DNA from: Variovorax sp. N23
GTDB lineage: Bacteria; Pseudomonadota; Gammaproteobacteria; Burkholderiales; Burkholderiaceae_C
Direction: 5' to 3'
DNA length: 64,000 nt
Assembly (NCBI RefSeq): GCF_025486315.1
Contig: NZ_JAOOPY010000021.1
Span: 16,949-80,948, forward strand
Part shown: positions 1 to 8,881 of the stretch, piece by piece
Layout of the letters: every line of letters begins with the position of its first letter
Position numbering within the stretch: position 1 is the stretch's first letter
Notes under the pieces: model-generated
The model's input: only the letters and a program-made list of their open reading frames with translations
The model's database searches: none
What the model was told of the DNA's origin: nothing
Translations under genes and position numbers: made by a program

Positions 1-55
1 AGAGGACGCCGTCGGCGCGATCCCGCCCACAGTCGATCGAAGGACTCCGTCGCAC

Positions 56-973
56 CTAGAGCTCCTTCCGAATGTCAACGAGCCGCGTCAGGCCCCAAAT
101 GATCATCAGCACCACCGCCAGCAGAATCATCGCGTTGGCCGCCGCCAGCGGGAACTGCAGGTAGGACGTCTGCACCTGGATGATCTTGCCGATGGAGGCG
201 ATCTGCTGGCCACCCATCACGCCGATGGTGACGAAGTCGCCCATGACGATCGTGATGACGAAGATCGAGCCGATCAGGATGCCGGTGCGCGAGAGCGGCA
301 CGATCACGTTCCACAGCGTCTGCCAGCCGGTGGCGCCCGAGTCGTTGGCGGCTTCGAGCAACGAACGGTCGATGCGCATCATCGAGTTGAAGATCGGCAC
401 GATCATGAACATCGTGTAGAGGTGCACGAAGGCGAGCACCACCGAGAAATCGGAGAACAGCAGCCACTCGACCGGTTCGTTCACCAGGCCGATGCCCATC
501 AACCCCTGGTTGACCAGCCCGTTGCGGCCCAGCAGCGGCACCCACGAGATCATGCGGATCACGTTCGACGTCCAGAAGGGCACGGTGCACAGCACGAACA
601 GCACCGTCTGCATCGTCGACGAGCGCACATGGAAGGCCAGGAAGTACGCGACCGAGAAGCCGACGAGCAGCGTGATGCCCCACACCAGCAGACAGAACTT
701 GAGCGTGCTGAGGTAGGTGCTGAGCGTGACGCACAGGTCCCCGTTGTCGGTGAGCTGCGAGCAGCCTTCGAACAGGCTGAAGTAGTTGCGCAGCGTGACC
801 GCGGGGATCAGCTCGTACTCGTTGAAATTCCACAGGCTGACCATCGCGATCAGTGCCAGCGGGATCAGGAAGAACAGCAGGAACACCAGCGCGAACGGCG
901 CCGCCTGCCACCACGCCTTGACGGCATGGACAGAGGGGCTGGGCGCGTGCGCGCTGGTGGTGGGGGCGCTCAC
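56..973 (-). CDS. ABC transporter permease, polyamine/PotB type
   Basis: This is an inner-membrane permease subunit of a spermidine/putrescine-type ABC importer. The 305-residue protein has about six hydrophobic segments. Near residue 215 it has an EAA loop (EAANDSGATGWQTL...VPLSRTGI) that docks on the ATPase. I chose the GTG at 973, four bases after the stop of the binding-protein gene, because the upstream extension lacks permease character. It is the third gene of an ATPase, binding protein, permease operon. The usual second permease would lie beyond the left edge. The substrate cannot be told from sequence; polyamines or related cations are the family norm. Confidence 0.85.
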   Translation of the reverse strand: MSAPTTSAHAPSPSVHAVKAWWQAAPFALVFLLFFLIPLALIAMVSLWNFNEYELIPAVTLRNYFSLFEGCSQLTDNGDLCVTLSTYLSTLKFCLLVWGITLLVGFSVAYFLAFHVRSSTMQTVLFVLCTVPFWTSNVIRMISWVPLLGRNGLVNQGLMGIGLVNEPVEWLLFSDFSVVLAFVHLYTMFMIVPIFNSMMRIDRSLLEAANDSGATGWQTLWNVIVPLSRTGILIGSIFVITIVMGDFVTIGVMGGQQIASIGKIIQVQTSYLQFPLAAANAMILLAVVLMIIWGLTRLVDIRKEL

Positions 974-977
974 GGGA

Positions 978-2258
978 TCAGGCTGCGACGAACTCGTTCC
1001 ACTTGCGGACCATGTACTCGTTCTCGTCCATGACGGCGTTCCAGCAGGCGATGCTGCCCATGCGCTTTTCGTAGCTGCCGCCGTCGCGCACCGAACCGGC
1101 CTTGGCCAGCACGTCGCCGTTCGGGCTCTTGATGTCCTGCGAGGCGGCCTTGCCTTCCATCCAGTAGGCCCACTCGTAGGCTTCCATCTTGGCCTTGGCG
1201 GTGTCGAGCACGGCGCTGTAGTAGCCCTGGCGGTTGAGGTAGGCACCGGCCCAGCCGTCGAGGAACCAGTTGATGAACTCGTAGGCGCCGTCGAGCTTCT
1301 TGCCGCTCAGCGTGGCCGGCAGGCCGAAGCCGGCGGCCCAGGCGCGATAGCCTTCCTTGAGCGGCTGGAAGTTGCAGGCGATGCCCTTGGTGCGCACGGC
1401 GGTCACGGCGGGCGACCACATCGATTGAATGACGACTTCGCCCGAAGCCATCAGGTTGACCGACTCGTTGAAGTCCTTCCACAGCGCGCGGAACTGGCCC
1501 GCCTTCTTGGCTTCGATCAGGGTCTTGATCGTCAGGTCGATCTCGGCCTTGCTCATGTTGCCCTTGTCCTTGTACTTGTGCAGGCCCTTGGCTTCCACCA
1601 CCATCGCGGCGTCCATGATGCCGATCGACGGGATGTTCAGAATCGCGGCCTTGCCCTTGAACTCGGGGTTGAGCAGCTCGGCCCACGATTCGATCGGGCG
1701 CTTGATCAGGTCGGGGCGGATGCCCAGCGTGTCGGCGTTGTAGACGGTCGGGATGAGCGACATGTACTGCGTCGGCGCGGTCGCGAACTTCTTGCTCTTC
1801 TCGCCTTCGAGGTAGATCACCTTCTTGGGCGCGGTGCCCTGGTCGCCCACGGCCTTGCCGGCGACCATGCCCTGCGTGAACAGCGGCGTGATCTTGTCGG
1901 CGTTCTTGATCTTCTTGGTGTCGATGCCCTTGAGGTTGCCCGTCGGCACGATCTTCTTGAGCGAGAAGAACTCGGTGTCGATCAGGTCGAAGCTGTTGGG
2001 CGCGGTGACGGCGCGCTTGGTCACGTCGTCGGTGGTCACGGCGACGTACTGGATCTCGATGCCGGTGTCGGCCTTGAACTTCTCGGCGATCGCCTTGTCC
2101 TGGTTCACTGCGGTGCCCAGGTAGCGCAGCACGACCTTCTCTTGCGCGTGGACGAAGGGCGCCATGCCGCTGGCCAGGATGCCGGCCAGGCCGGCGCCGC
2201 CTTGGATGAGGGTGCGGCGCTGCAGGCCTTGGCTGGACGTGTCGATGGGTTCGGACAT
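978..2258 (-). CDS. extracellular substrate-binding protein, PotD-like
   Basis: This is the periplasmic solute receptor of the importer at the left edge. The 426-residue protein starts at the ATG at 2258, behind a GGAGA ribosome site. Its N-terminus has a twin-arginine motif (QRRTLIQ) followed by a hydrophobic stretch ending HAQ, so Tat export is likely. The body fits the bacterial extracellular binding protein family 1/8 fold, of PotD type. The partner permease begins four bases after its stop, and the ATPase gene ends 164 bases upstream. The ligand is unknown; polyamine-like is inferred from the family. Confidence 0.85.
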   Translation of the reverse strand: MSEPIDTSSQGLQRRTLIQGGAGLAGILASGMAPFVHAQEKVVLRYLGTAVNQDKAIAEKFKADTGIEIQYVAVTTDDVTKRAVTAPNSFDLIDTEFFSLKKIVPTGNLKGIDTKKIKNADKITPLFTQGMVAGKAVGDQGTAPKKVIYLEGEKSKKFATAPTQYMSLIPTVYNADTLGIRPDLIKRPIESWAELLNPEFKGKAAILNIPSIGIMDAAMVVEAKGLHKYKDKGNMSKAEIDLTIKTLIEAKKAGQFRALWKDFNESVNLMASGEVVIQSMWSPAVTAVRTKGIACNFQPLKEGYRAWAAGFGLPATLSGKKLDGAYEFINWFLDGWAGAYLNRQGYYSAVLDTAKAKMEAYEWAYWMEGKAASQDIKSPNGDVLAKAGSVRDGGSYEKRMGSIACWNAVMDENEYMVRKWNEFVAA

Positions 2259-2422
2259 TGGGAGGTCTCCGGTTGCGGGTTTGAGAAGAATGGGGGGCTC
2301 AGAACGTGTGAAGGAACCGTCGCGAGCGCCCCGAGCTTGCGTTGAGGACCGGAGCCGCACTCGCGTGCGGTGAGGACCGCAGATGCGAGATCGGGGGGCG
2401 CAGCAGGTTCATTCGCACGTTC

Positions 2423-3541
2423 TCAGGCCACGAAGGCGGCGATGGCCGCGGTGTCGTCGCGCGCTGCCGGTGCAGCGGCCGCCCGGTCGGGCGGGCGCTG
2501 GGCGCCGGGGCCGAGCACCCGCGCGTCGGCCTCGGCCCAGCTCAGGCGCACCGCGTCGCCCGACGCATAGGGCCGCGCCAGGAAGGCGGCTTCGCCGAGC
2601 AGCACCGAGACGGTCTGGCGCGCCTTGGCCACACCGTCGAGCGCCAGGCCGAGCAGCACGTAGGTGCCCTGGTATTCGACGTCGGTCACGCGTGCGGCAA
2701 GGCCTGGGCCGGCGCCGTCGGGCGTGATCTGCATGTGGTCGTTGCGCACGGCGATCGGGCCGGCGGGCGTGTCGAGCACGTTGTGGCCGCCCATGAAGCG
2801 CGCCACGAATTCGCTGGCCGGGTGGTTGTAGACCGCGTGCGGCGAGCCGACCTGCTCGATCAGGCCGTGGTTCATCACGACCATGGTGTCGGCCAGCGCC
2901 ATCGCCTCTTCCTGCGAGTGCGTGACGTGGATGAAGGTCAGGCCCAGTTCCTTCTGCCAGCGGCGCAACTCGGCGCGCATCTGGATGCGCAGGAAGGGGT
3001 CGAGCGCCGACAGCGGCTCGTCGAGCAGCAGCACGCGCGGCTCGGTGATGAGGGCGCGCGCCAGCGCCACGCGCTGCTGCTGGCCGCCGGAGAGTTCACC
3101 CGGCTTGCGCTCGGCCAGATGGCCCATGGCCACCCGTTCGAGCAGGTCGCCGGCGCGCTTCTGGCGCTCGGCCTTGCCGACGCCCTTCATCTTCAGGCTG
3201 AAGGCCACGTTGTCGAGCGCCGAGAGGTGCGGGAACAGCGCGAAGCTCTGGAACATCATGGCCGTGCCGCGCGCGGCGGCGGGCAGGTCGGTGATGTTGC
3301 GGTTGTCCAGCAGGATGTCGCCGCTCGACACCGACTCGTGGCCCGCGATCATGCGCAGCGTGGTGCTCTTGCCGCAGCCCGAGGGGCCGAGCAGGCAGCA
3401 GTAGCTGCCGCTGCCGATGCGCAGGTCGATGCGGTCGACCGCGGCGGGCGTGCCGGCCGCGTAGCGCTTGGTCAGCGCGATCACTTCGACGGCGGCGGGG
3501 GGCGGGGTGACGGCGTCCATGCTGGCACTTTCGCAAGACAT
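2423..3541 (-). CDS. ABC transporter ATP-binding protein, PotA-like
   Basis: This is the cytoplasmic ATPase that powers the adjacent importer. It has a Walker A (GPSGCGKST), the signature LSGGQQQRVALARAL and a Walker B (VLLLDEPLSALD). A C-terminal TOBE-like regulatory domain follows from about residue 270. The length of 372 residues suits the PotA/MalK class. Two starts are possible, the ATG at 3541 or the ATG at 3520, and neither has a strong ribosome site. It is the first gene of the operon and is divergent from the small membrane protein at 3667. Confidence 0.85.
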   Translation of the reverse strand: MSCESASMDAVTPPPAAVEVIALTKRYAAGTPAAVDRIDLRIGSGSYCCLLGPSGCGKSTTLRMIAGHESVSSGDILLDNRNITDLPAAARGTAMMFQSFALFPHLSALDNVAFSLKMKGVGKAERQKRAGDLLERVAMGHLAERKPGELSGGQQQRVALARALITEPRVLLLDEPLSALDPFLRIQMRAELRRWQKELGLTFIHVTHSQEEAMALADTMVVMNHGLIEQVGSPHAVYNHPASEFVARFMGGHNVLDTPAGPIAVRNDHMQITPDGAGPGLAARVTDVEYQGTYVLLGLALDGVAKARQTVSVLLGEAAFLARPYASGDAVRLSWAEADARVLGPGAQRPPDRAAAAPAARDDTAAIAAFVA

Positions 3542-3554
3542 GTGCCAGTCGGGC

Positions 3555-3573
3555 GCGCACCGAGACGGTGCGC
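3555..3573. repeat. perfect 8-bp inverted repeat, operator or leader hairpin
   Basis: GCGCACCG is followed by AGA and then CGGTGCGC. It lies just upstream of the ABC ATPase start, in the divergent region shared with the small membrane protein gene. It could be an operator dyad or a hairpin in the transporter leader. No known consensus was recognised. Confidence 0.35.
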
Positions 3574-3666
3574 AAGTTTCAGTTCAGATCGACTCGTTAC
3601 CATCTGCATCTTTCACTGCCGACCCCGGGCCCCTCGGCATCCGACCTGCCCCCGCAGCGCACACCC

Positions 3667-3819
3667 ATGGACCTCCAAGCGATGATCGGCCTCGGCCTGC
3701 TGACACTGGTGCTCGGAGCCATCGCCGTGATGGGCACCCACCCCGAGAACCGCGTGCCCTACGCGATCCACATCACGCTCGTCACGAGCCTCGCCTACAT
3801 CGTCTCGCGGCTGGGTTGA
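3667..3819 (+). CDS. small membrane protein, unknown function
   Basis: This is a 50-residue protein starting MDLQAMIGLG. It has one or two hydrophobic stretches around a polar centre (THPENRVPYA). The ATG at 3667 was chosen because the upstream in-frame residues look like untranslated leader. It lies divergent from the ABC ATPase and convergent with the transglycosylase gene, ending 16 bases from that gene's stop. Similar short unannotated membrane proteins are common in Comamonadaceae. I do not recognise a family. Confidence 0.5.
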   Translation: MDLQAMIGLGLLTLVLGAIAVMGTHPENRVPYAIHITLVTSLAYIVSRLG

Positions 3820-3835
3820 GCGACCGTCAACGCGC

Positions 3836-5092
3836 TCACGACGGCGCCGCGAACCGCGCCGCCGCCGCCCCCCGCAGCAGCGCCTCGCGCTGCGCCCGGC
3901 TGATCCCGCGGATGCCTTCGGCCACGCGCTTGAAGCGCGCCGCATCGATGCTGCCCGTCGCCTGCCACTGCGACAGCTCGGCCGACGGCTTGTGCAGCAT
4001 CGCGGCCATCCAGGCCGCCTGCGCCGGCTCCAGCGTGCGGGCGCTGCGCCCGAAGTAGCGCCGGGCCGCAGCCTCGGCGCCGCACAGGTTGCCGCCCCAG
4101 GGGGCGTTGTCGAGGTAGAGCTGCAGGATGCGCGCCTTGCCCAGAGTCTGTTCCATCTCGACCGCGTAGAGCATCTCGCGCAGCTTGCGCTCGCCGCTGC
4201 GCTCCGAACCGGTGATGGCCAGCTTGGCCAGTTGCTGGGTCAGCGTGCTGCCGCCGCGCTCCACGCCACCGCTCTTCTGGTTGGCCGCCAGCGCGGCGCC
4301 GAGTTCTTCCAGGTCGTAGCCCGGGTGCTGGAAGAAGCGCTGGTCTTCCGCAGAGATGACCGCTCGAGCGAGCCAGCTGTCGGCCGCCAGACGGGCCGAG
4401 GGGCCGCAGCTGCTGCGCGCGCCGAGCAGAGCCTCGGAGCCCAGGCCCTCCACGGTGAAGGCCGCGATGCGCGGACGCAGCGCGATGGCGCCCTCGGGCA
4501 GGCCGAGTTCGGCGTGCAGACCGAGCGTGCCGCCGATGCGCGCCTGCTTCAACTCGGGCAACGACGGAGCAATGACCCGGTACCAGCGGGCGATCGGCGC
4601 GTCTTCGGCGTCGAAGGCCAGCTGCAGGCCCTTCTGCGACAGGCGCCCGTCCCAGCGGCCCGCGAGCGGCGGCTCGGCGTCGCCGGCGGGCGTGGCCTCG
4701 AAGCGCCCGTTGAGCAGATGGCCGTCGCGCCGCACGGTCGCGCTCAGCTGCGCGACCTGAATCGGCTGCGCGCCGAGCGCGGGGACATCGACGACGCAGG
4801 GTCCGCAGCGCAGCGCCAGGCTTTGCGTCGCCTCGCTCCAGTCGAAATGCAGGGTGCCGTGCGCGGTGGCGATCGAATGGCCGGCGAGGTGCGGGGCAAA
4901 CCAGGGCGAGGTCGCCAGGCGCACGGCGGTTGGCACGCCCACGGAGAGGCGCAGCGCCTGCGGCCCGACGCTGGCCACCCATTCGCCGGTGGACGGTGCC
5001 AGCACGAACTTCACGATCAGCGCGAGTGCGATGGCAGTGGTCACGACCAGGGCCAGCAGGCTCAGCAACAGCAGGCGCAATGCTCTTTTCAC
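3836..5092 (-). CDS. GT51 peptidoglycan transglycosylase, no transpeptidase domain
   Basis: This is a predicted peptidoglycan glycan-chain polymerase anchored by an N-terminal membrane helix (residues 5 to 30). The GT51 domain fills roughly residues 235 to 390. Motif I is EDQRFFQHPG with catalytic Glu249, motif II is GGSTLTQQLAK, then ERKLREM and KARILQLYLDNAPWG. No penicillin-binding domain follows. A region of about 200 residues between the helix and GT51 is unusual for monofunctional MtgA enzymes, which are near 230 to 250 residues. Its start is 10 bases after the exosortase stop, so the two are almost certainly co-transcribed. The role in exosortase-linked surface assembly is inference. 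Confidence 0.8.
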   Translation of the reverse strand: MKRALRLLLLSLLALVVTTAIALALIVKFVLAPSTGEWVASVGPQALRLSVGVPTAVRLATSPWFAPHLAGHSIATAHGTLHFDWSEATQSLALRCGPCVVDVPALGAQPIQVAQLSATVRRDGHLLNGRFEATPAGDAEPPLAGRWDGRLSQKGLQLAFDAEDAPIARWYRVIAPSLPELKQARIGGTLGLHAELGLPEGAIALRPRIAAFTVEGLGSEALLGARSSCGPSARLAADSWLARAVISAEDQRFFQHPGYDLEELGAALAANQKSGGVERGGSTLTQQLAKLAITGSERSGERKLREMLYAVEMEQTLGKARILQLYLDNAPWGGNLCGAEAAARRYFGRSARTLEPAQAAWMAAMLHKPSAELSQWQATGSIDAARFKRVAEGIRGISRAQREALLRGAAAARFAAPS

Positions 5093-5102
5093 AGCGAATG
5101 AC

Positions 5103-6539
5103 TCACAAATCTCCCCTCGATCGTGCCACGGTCACGGCCTGCCAGGGCCCGGGCGATTGCCCGGCCGCAGCGGCCCAGTACCAGGCCGAAGTGTCGGTGA
5201 AAGCGCGGCCCTGCGCGTCGACGATGCGCTCGCACACGCGCAGGGTTTCTCCGTGCTTGCGTACCGCCGAGAAGCAGCGCCACAAGCGCTGCTGCGCATC
5301 GTTCTCCAGCCGGACCTGGGCCACACGGTAACCCAGCGCACGGTAACAGTCGGCCGCCGGGTGGAGCATGCGTGTCGGCGACGCGACATGGCGCAGCACG
5401 AAGACGCCTTGCCCGTCGGTCATGCGCGCGATGGCGCCCGGGAAGCGCTGTGCGAAGCGGTGTTCGACCTCGCTGAGCGCCAGCGGCCGCAGCGGCGCGT
5501 CGTCCCAGGTCGAGGGCCATTCGTGGAAGGCCTGCGCCGGCAGCGATGCCGGGGCCTGCCAGGCCTGCGCCACCGAGGCGACCGCGCACACCGCCATCGC
5601 GACGCCGAACAGCGCCTTGTGCGCGATGCGGTGGACAAAGCGGTTGGCCAGCCAGCGTTCCAGCCAGGGCATCGACAGCCCCCCATGCGACGCCGATGCG
5701 TCGGCGGGCGTGGCCCGCCCCATCGCCCGGGCGATGCCGGCGCAGACCAGCGCCAGCACGAGCAGGCCCAGCGCATCGTGCAACCAGGGCGCCGGGGCCC
5801 GGCCCGCGCCTTCCAGCGCCACCAGCGCGCTGTTGCGCACGACGTTGCCGGCCAGCACCAGCAGCCCCACGATCGGCAGGCGCGCGGCGAAGCGGCGGTC
5901 GCTGCGACGCGCCCACAGCGCCACCGCGCAGGCGGTGAAGTAGCCCAGCCACACCATCTGCACGCCGGAGCAGGGCGCATCGACGATGACGAGCCGGCCG
6001 TCGACCCACAGCGTGCTGCCTTCGCGCGACACGTCGAAGCCCGGCATCAGCAGCCAGCGGCTGGCCTCCGCCGTCAGCACGCGCAAGGGGTAGCCGGCAT
6101 AGAACTGCAGCGACGACAGCAGCGGCAGCGCCAGCACGGCCAGGCCCGCCACGGGCAGCGCCGCCACACGGCGCGGCAGGAAGGCCAGCAGGCCGCAGGC
6201 CCAGGCCAGCACGGCCACCAGTCCGGACAGCAGCGGCGGCAGCACGCCGTGCAGCGCCGTGGCGGCCAGCGTACCGAGCGATGCCAGCAACAGCCAGCCG
6301 AGCCGGGGCGCCGCGCGCAGTTCGCCACGCAGCGACACGACCAGCGCCACGAGCGCGGCGACGGCCAGCAGGCCCAGCGGGTCGTCCGACCCGTCCGCCA
6401 CGCGGCGGGCCATCCAGGTCCACGTCGGCCACAGAGCCACGGTCTGCAGGGCCAGCCAGGCGGCGGCCGGTACGCGGTCGAGGCGGATGCCGCCGTCGAT
6501 GACGCGCGGGTGGGCGGAAGCGATGTGCGCCAGGTTCAT
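5103..6539 (-). CDS. exosortase (XrtQ-like?) with C-terminal EpsI-like domain
   Basis: This is a multi-spanning transpeptidase-like membrane protease of the exosortase/archaeosortase family. These cleave PEP-CTERM sorting signals. The 478-residue protein has about eight membrane helices. The catalytic triad is visible: Cys190 in DAPCSGV, Arg235 in GNVVRNS and His254 in WLHDALG. After about residue 300 comes a periplasmic tail of the EpsI-like kind. The ATG at 6539 follows GGAGA at good spacing. It is the second gene after the VIT/vWA protein, whose tail looks like its single substrate. The XrtQ subtype is a tentative memory-based guess. Confidence 0.85.
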   Translation of the reverse strand: MNLAHIASAHPRVIDGGIRLDRVPAAAWLALQTVALWPTWTWMARRVADGSDDPLGLLAVAALVALVVSLRGELRAAPRLGWLLLASLGTLAATALHGVLPPLLSGLVAVLAWACGLLAFLPRRVAALPVAGLAVLALPLLSSLQFYAGYPLRVLTAEASRWLLMPGFDVSREGSTLWVDGRLVIVDAPCSGVQMVWLGYFTACAVALWARRSDRRFAARLPIVGLLVLAGNVVRNSALVALEGAGRAPAPWLHDALGLLVLALVCAGIARAMGRATPADASASHGGLSMPWLERWLANRFVHRIAHKALFGVAMAVCAVASVAQAWQAPASLPAQAFHEWPSTWDDAPLRPLALSEVEHRFAQRFPGAIARMTDGQGVFVLRHVASPTRMLHPAADCYRALGYRVAQVRLENDAQQRLWRCFSAVRKHGETLRVCERIVDAQGRAFTDTSAWYWAAAAGQSPGPWQAVTVARSRGDL

Positions 6540-6589
6540 GTCAGTTCTCCATCGTGCAACGACTGCGAAAACCGGCGCAGCCAAAGACC

Positions 6590-6673
6590 AGGGATACCGC
6601 GGAACCGGCTTCGCCGGGCCGCCGGTATCGCCCCCTTGAGGGGGAGGCGCCGCAGGCGCATCGGGGGTGTTCC
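6590..6673 (-). repeat. dispersed intergenic hairpin repeat, copy A
   Basis: This stretch of about 80 bases shares nearly all positions with one at 49468 to 49551. It can fold into three consecutive hairpins: GCGCC/GGCGC, CCCCCT/AGGGGG and CCGGC/GCCGG. It lies between the VIT/vWA gene and the exosortase gene, inside the operon. A role in attenuation, mRNA processing or stability is possible. Copy B is oriented the same way relative to transcription. Confidence 0.8.
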
Positions 6674-6676
6674 ACT

Positions 6677-8764
6677 TCAAGCGGTGAAGCGGCGCACGTT
6701 CTGCCGACGCGCCCGGCGGCGCAGCATGGCCAGCATCGACAGCACCACGGCCACCGCGCCGAGCATCTCGGGTTCGGGTGTGCTCGGCACCTCCGCGCCC
6801 AGCGCCTGCCCGACGGCGAGCTCGCTCACGCCCTGGGGCAGCGGCGAGGGCTGATCGACGCTCGCCGCGTTCTGCGGCGCGACGTTGCGCACGATCTTGT
6901 CCACGGCGATGAAGCTGGTGTACTGCGTCAGCAGGCTGTACTTCAGGCCGAGTTCGGTGATCGCCTTCGCGAAGCCGTCGCCGCCTTCCAGGGCTTCCTG
7001 GTCGCTCAGCGCCGCAATGCGATGGCGTGCCCACAGCGCGCGCAGCGCGGCGGCGTTCTGCGGCGTGCGGCCGTCGATGGCGATCTCTTCGCGGTACGGG
7101 CCGCTCGCGCTCTGGCCTTCGATCACGACACGGCCCTGGGCCTCGCCACGCCATTTGCCGAACACGATCACCGGGCGCTCGCCCAGCACATCGGGCAGCA
7201 CCACCGGCTCGACGTCGTACACGTCGAGGCCGCCGAAGGTGGCGCGCACGTTGGTCAGCACCGGCGACTCGACCATGCGGCGGAAGCGCGCGGCCTGCTC
7301 GGGCGCCTGGATCGGGTCGGTGATGATGAAGGGCTCGCCCATGCCGGCACGAGCCAGGCCTTCCATCAGATGGCGGTTGACGGACGAGCCGATGCCGAAG
7401 GCGAACAGGTTGGCTTTCGACAGGTTCCGGCGCACCAGCTCGAAGGCTTCGCGCTCGACCGTGACGTAGCCGTCGGTCACCACCACCACCGTGCGCGACA
7501 CGTTGGGCGCCTTGGGTTCGGCGTACACCCGCTTCAACGCAGGAATCAGCTCGGTGCTGCCGCCGCCGCTGTAGTTCTGGATCGTCGCCAGCGCCTGTTC
7601 GATGTTGGCGCGCGTGGCCGGCACCGACTGCGGCGACAGCATCTTGTTGCTGCCCGAGAAGAGCAGCACGTTGAAGGTGTCGCTCGGGCGCAGGCCGCCG
7701 ATCAGGCGCTCCAGCACCGTCTTCGCCGTGTCGAGCGGAAAGCCATGCATCGAGCCCGAGATGTCGACCACGAAGATGTAGTCGCGCGGCGAGATCGCGC
7801 TGGCCGCCACCGACTTCGGCGGCTCGACCATCGCAAGAAAGAAGTTCTCCGCGCTTCCATCCGCGTTCTGGCCCTGGCCCTTGTAGAGCATCAGGCCCGA
7901 CTCGATCTTCTCGCCCGCCAGGCGGTAGTCCAGTACGAAGTCGCGGTTGGCCGCCGGCTCCGGCGTGGGCGTGAGGGCGACGCTGGCATGGCGGTCCTCG
8001 TCGCTCTTCTTCACGTCGATCGCGTGGGTGGCCGAGCGCACTTCCTTCAGGCCCATCGGCGTGTCGAGCGCGACCTTCAGCTGGAAGCCCGCCTTGGGCG
8101 GCACACCGGCACGCAGCACCGGCTGCGCCACCCACTTCGCATCGGCCTGTTCCGACTGCGGGCTGTTGTAGCGCGGTCCGACCACCGTCGGGAACACGAA
8201 CTGATAGTTCCCCGCGTTGGGCACCAGCAGCTCGGTGTAGCGCAGCTCGACCTTCACCTCGTCGTTCGGCAGGATGTTCGCGACGTTCATCTGGAACACG
8301 TTGGGCAGGTGCTGCTCGAGCAGCGCCGCCGTCTTGCCTTCCTTCTTCGCGGTGTCGTACTCGATGCGCGCCTGCTGCTTCTCGCGGATCTGCGCCGTGA
8401 TGAGCCGGTCGGCCAGCCGCACGTTGAGCCCGCTGACGGCGGCCTTGGTGGAGCCGGGGAACACGTACTTCGCCTCGATGGCGCGCTGGCCCTCGTTGCG
8501 GTAGGTCTGCGTCACCGTCACGTCGGCGATGACGCCGGAGATCTTCACGTCGACCGCGGTGTTCTTCAGCGGCAGCGCATCGACGCCGGGCTCACTGCTC
8601 TTCACAAAGAAGTACGGGCTCTCGGTCTTCAGGCGCGGGCCCGTGGCCTCTTCCGCATGGAGCGGCCGTGCGGTAAGTGCCAGGAAGGCAGTGGTGGCCA
8701 GGGCCAGGGTGCCGGCCCAGAGCCAGGGGCTCCAGCGGCCCGGCTGCGCGGTGGTGTGTTGCAT
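6677..8764 (-). CDS. VIT and vWA domain surface protein with PEP-CTERM-like tail
   Basis: This is a 695-residue exported protein. Residues 1 to 37 form a signal peptide ending LHA. A VIT (vault/inter-alpha-trypsin) domain covers about residues 45 to 180. A von Willebrand A domain from about 328 has the MIDAS motif DISGS (Asp334, Ser336, Ser338). The last 35 residues are tripartite: TPEPE, a short hydrophobic run and a basic cluster RRRARR. That is the layout of an exosortase sorting signal. The ATG at 8764 follows AAGGA. It heads the operon with the exosortase and the transglycosylase. It resembles marine proteobacterial LPXTG sortase targets, but here the processing enzyme is an exosortase. 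Confidence 0.88.
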   Translation of the reverse strand: MQHTTAQPGRWSPWLWAGTLALATTAFLALTARPLHAEEATGPRLKTESPYFFVKSSEPGVDALPLKNTAVDVKISGVIADVTVTQTYRNEGQRAIEAKYVFPGSTKAAVSGLNVRLADRLITAQIREKQQARIEYDTAKKEGKTAALLEQHLPNVFQMNVANILPNDEVKVELRYTELLVPNAGNYQFVFPTVVGPRYNSPQSEQADAKWVAQPVLRAGVPPKAGFQLKVALDTPMGLKEVRSATHAIDVKKSDEDRHASVALTPTPEPAANRDFVLDYRLAGEKIESGLMLYKGQGQNADGSAENFFLAMVEPPKSVAASAISPRDYIFVVDISGSMHGFPLDTAKTVLERLIGGLRPSDTFNVLLFSGSNKMLSPQSVPATRANIEQALATIQNYSGGGSTELIPALKRVYAEPKAPNVSRTVVVVTDGYVTVEREAFELVRRNLSKANLFAFGIGSSVNRHLMEGLARAGMGEPFIITDPIQAPEQAARFRRMVESPVLTNVRATFGGLDVYDVEPVVLPDVLGERPVIVFGKWRGEAQGRVVIEGQSASGPYREEIAIDGRTPQNAAALRALWARHRIAALSDQEALEGGDGFAKAITELGLKYSLLTQYTSFIAVDKIVRNVAPQNAASVDQPSPLPQGVSELAVGQALGAEVPSTPEPEMLGAVAVVLSMLAMLRRRARRQNVRRFTA

Positions 8765-8865
8765 GGCGTTCGTCCTTTTGTTCCCGTTGCTCCGCGAGAT
8801 GCGGGATGCACGGGAAGGACTGTCGAAGCGCTGCGCGAAGCCGGTGCGAAGCGAATTCGTGCTGT

Positions 8866-8881
8866 GTGAAGTCTGTGTGAA
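8866..8881 (-). promoter_or_regulatory. CreB binding site (cre-tag)
   Basis: On the minus strand this reads TTCAC, six bases, TTCAC. That matches exactly the tag published for E. coli CreB promoters. It lies about 102 bases upstream of the VIT/vWA start and about 103 bases upstream of the creD start. Degenerate copies sit in 11-base register on both sides (8844 and 8888). With creBC 4 kb away, direct control of one or both divergent operons is likely but unproven. Confidence 0.75.

Noticed and set aside
1..55. Start of the second permease gene at the left edge
   Set aside because: There is no in-frame start or recognisable peptide in 55 bases, so it cannot be supported.
5103..8135. A single 1010-residue protein covering exosortase and part of the VIT/vWA gene
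   Set aside because: Only the last 478 residues look like protein. The upstream part is the VIT/vWA gene read in the wrong frame, and a good ribosome site marks the ATG at 6539.
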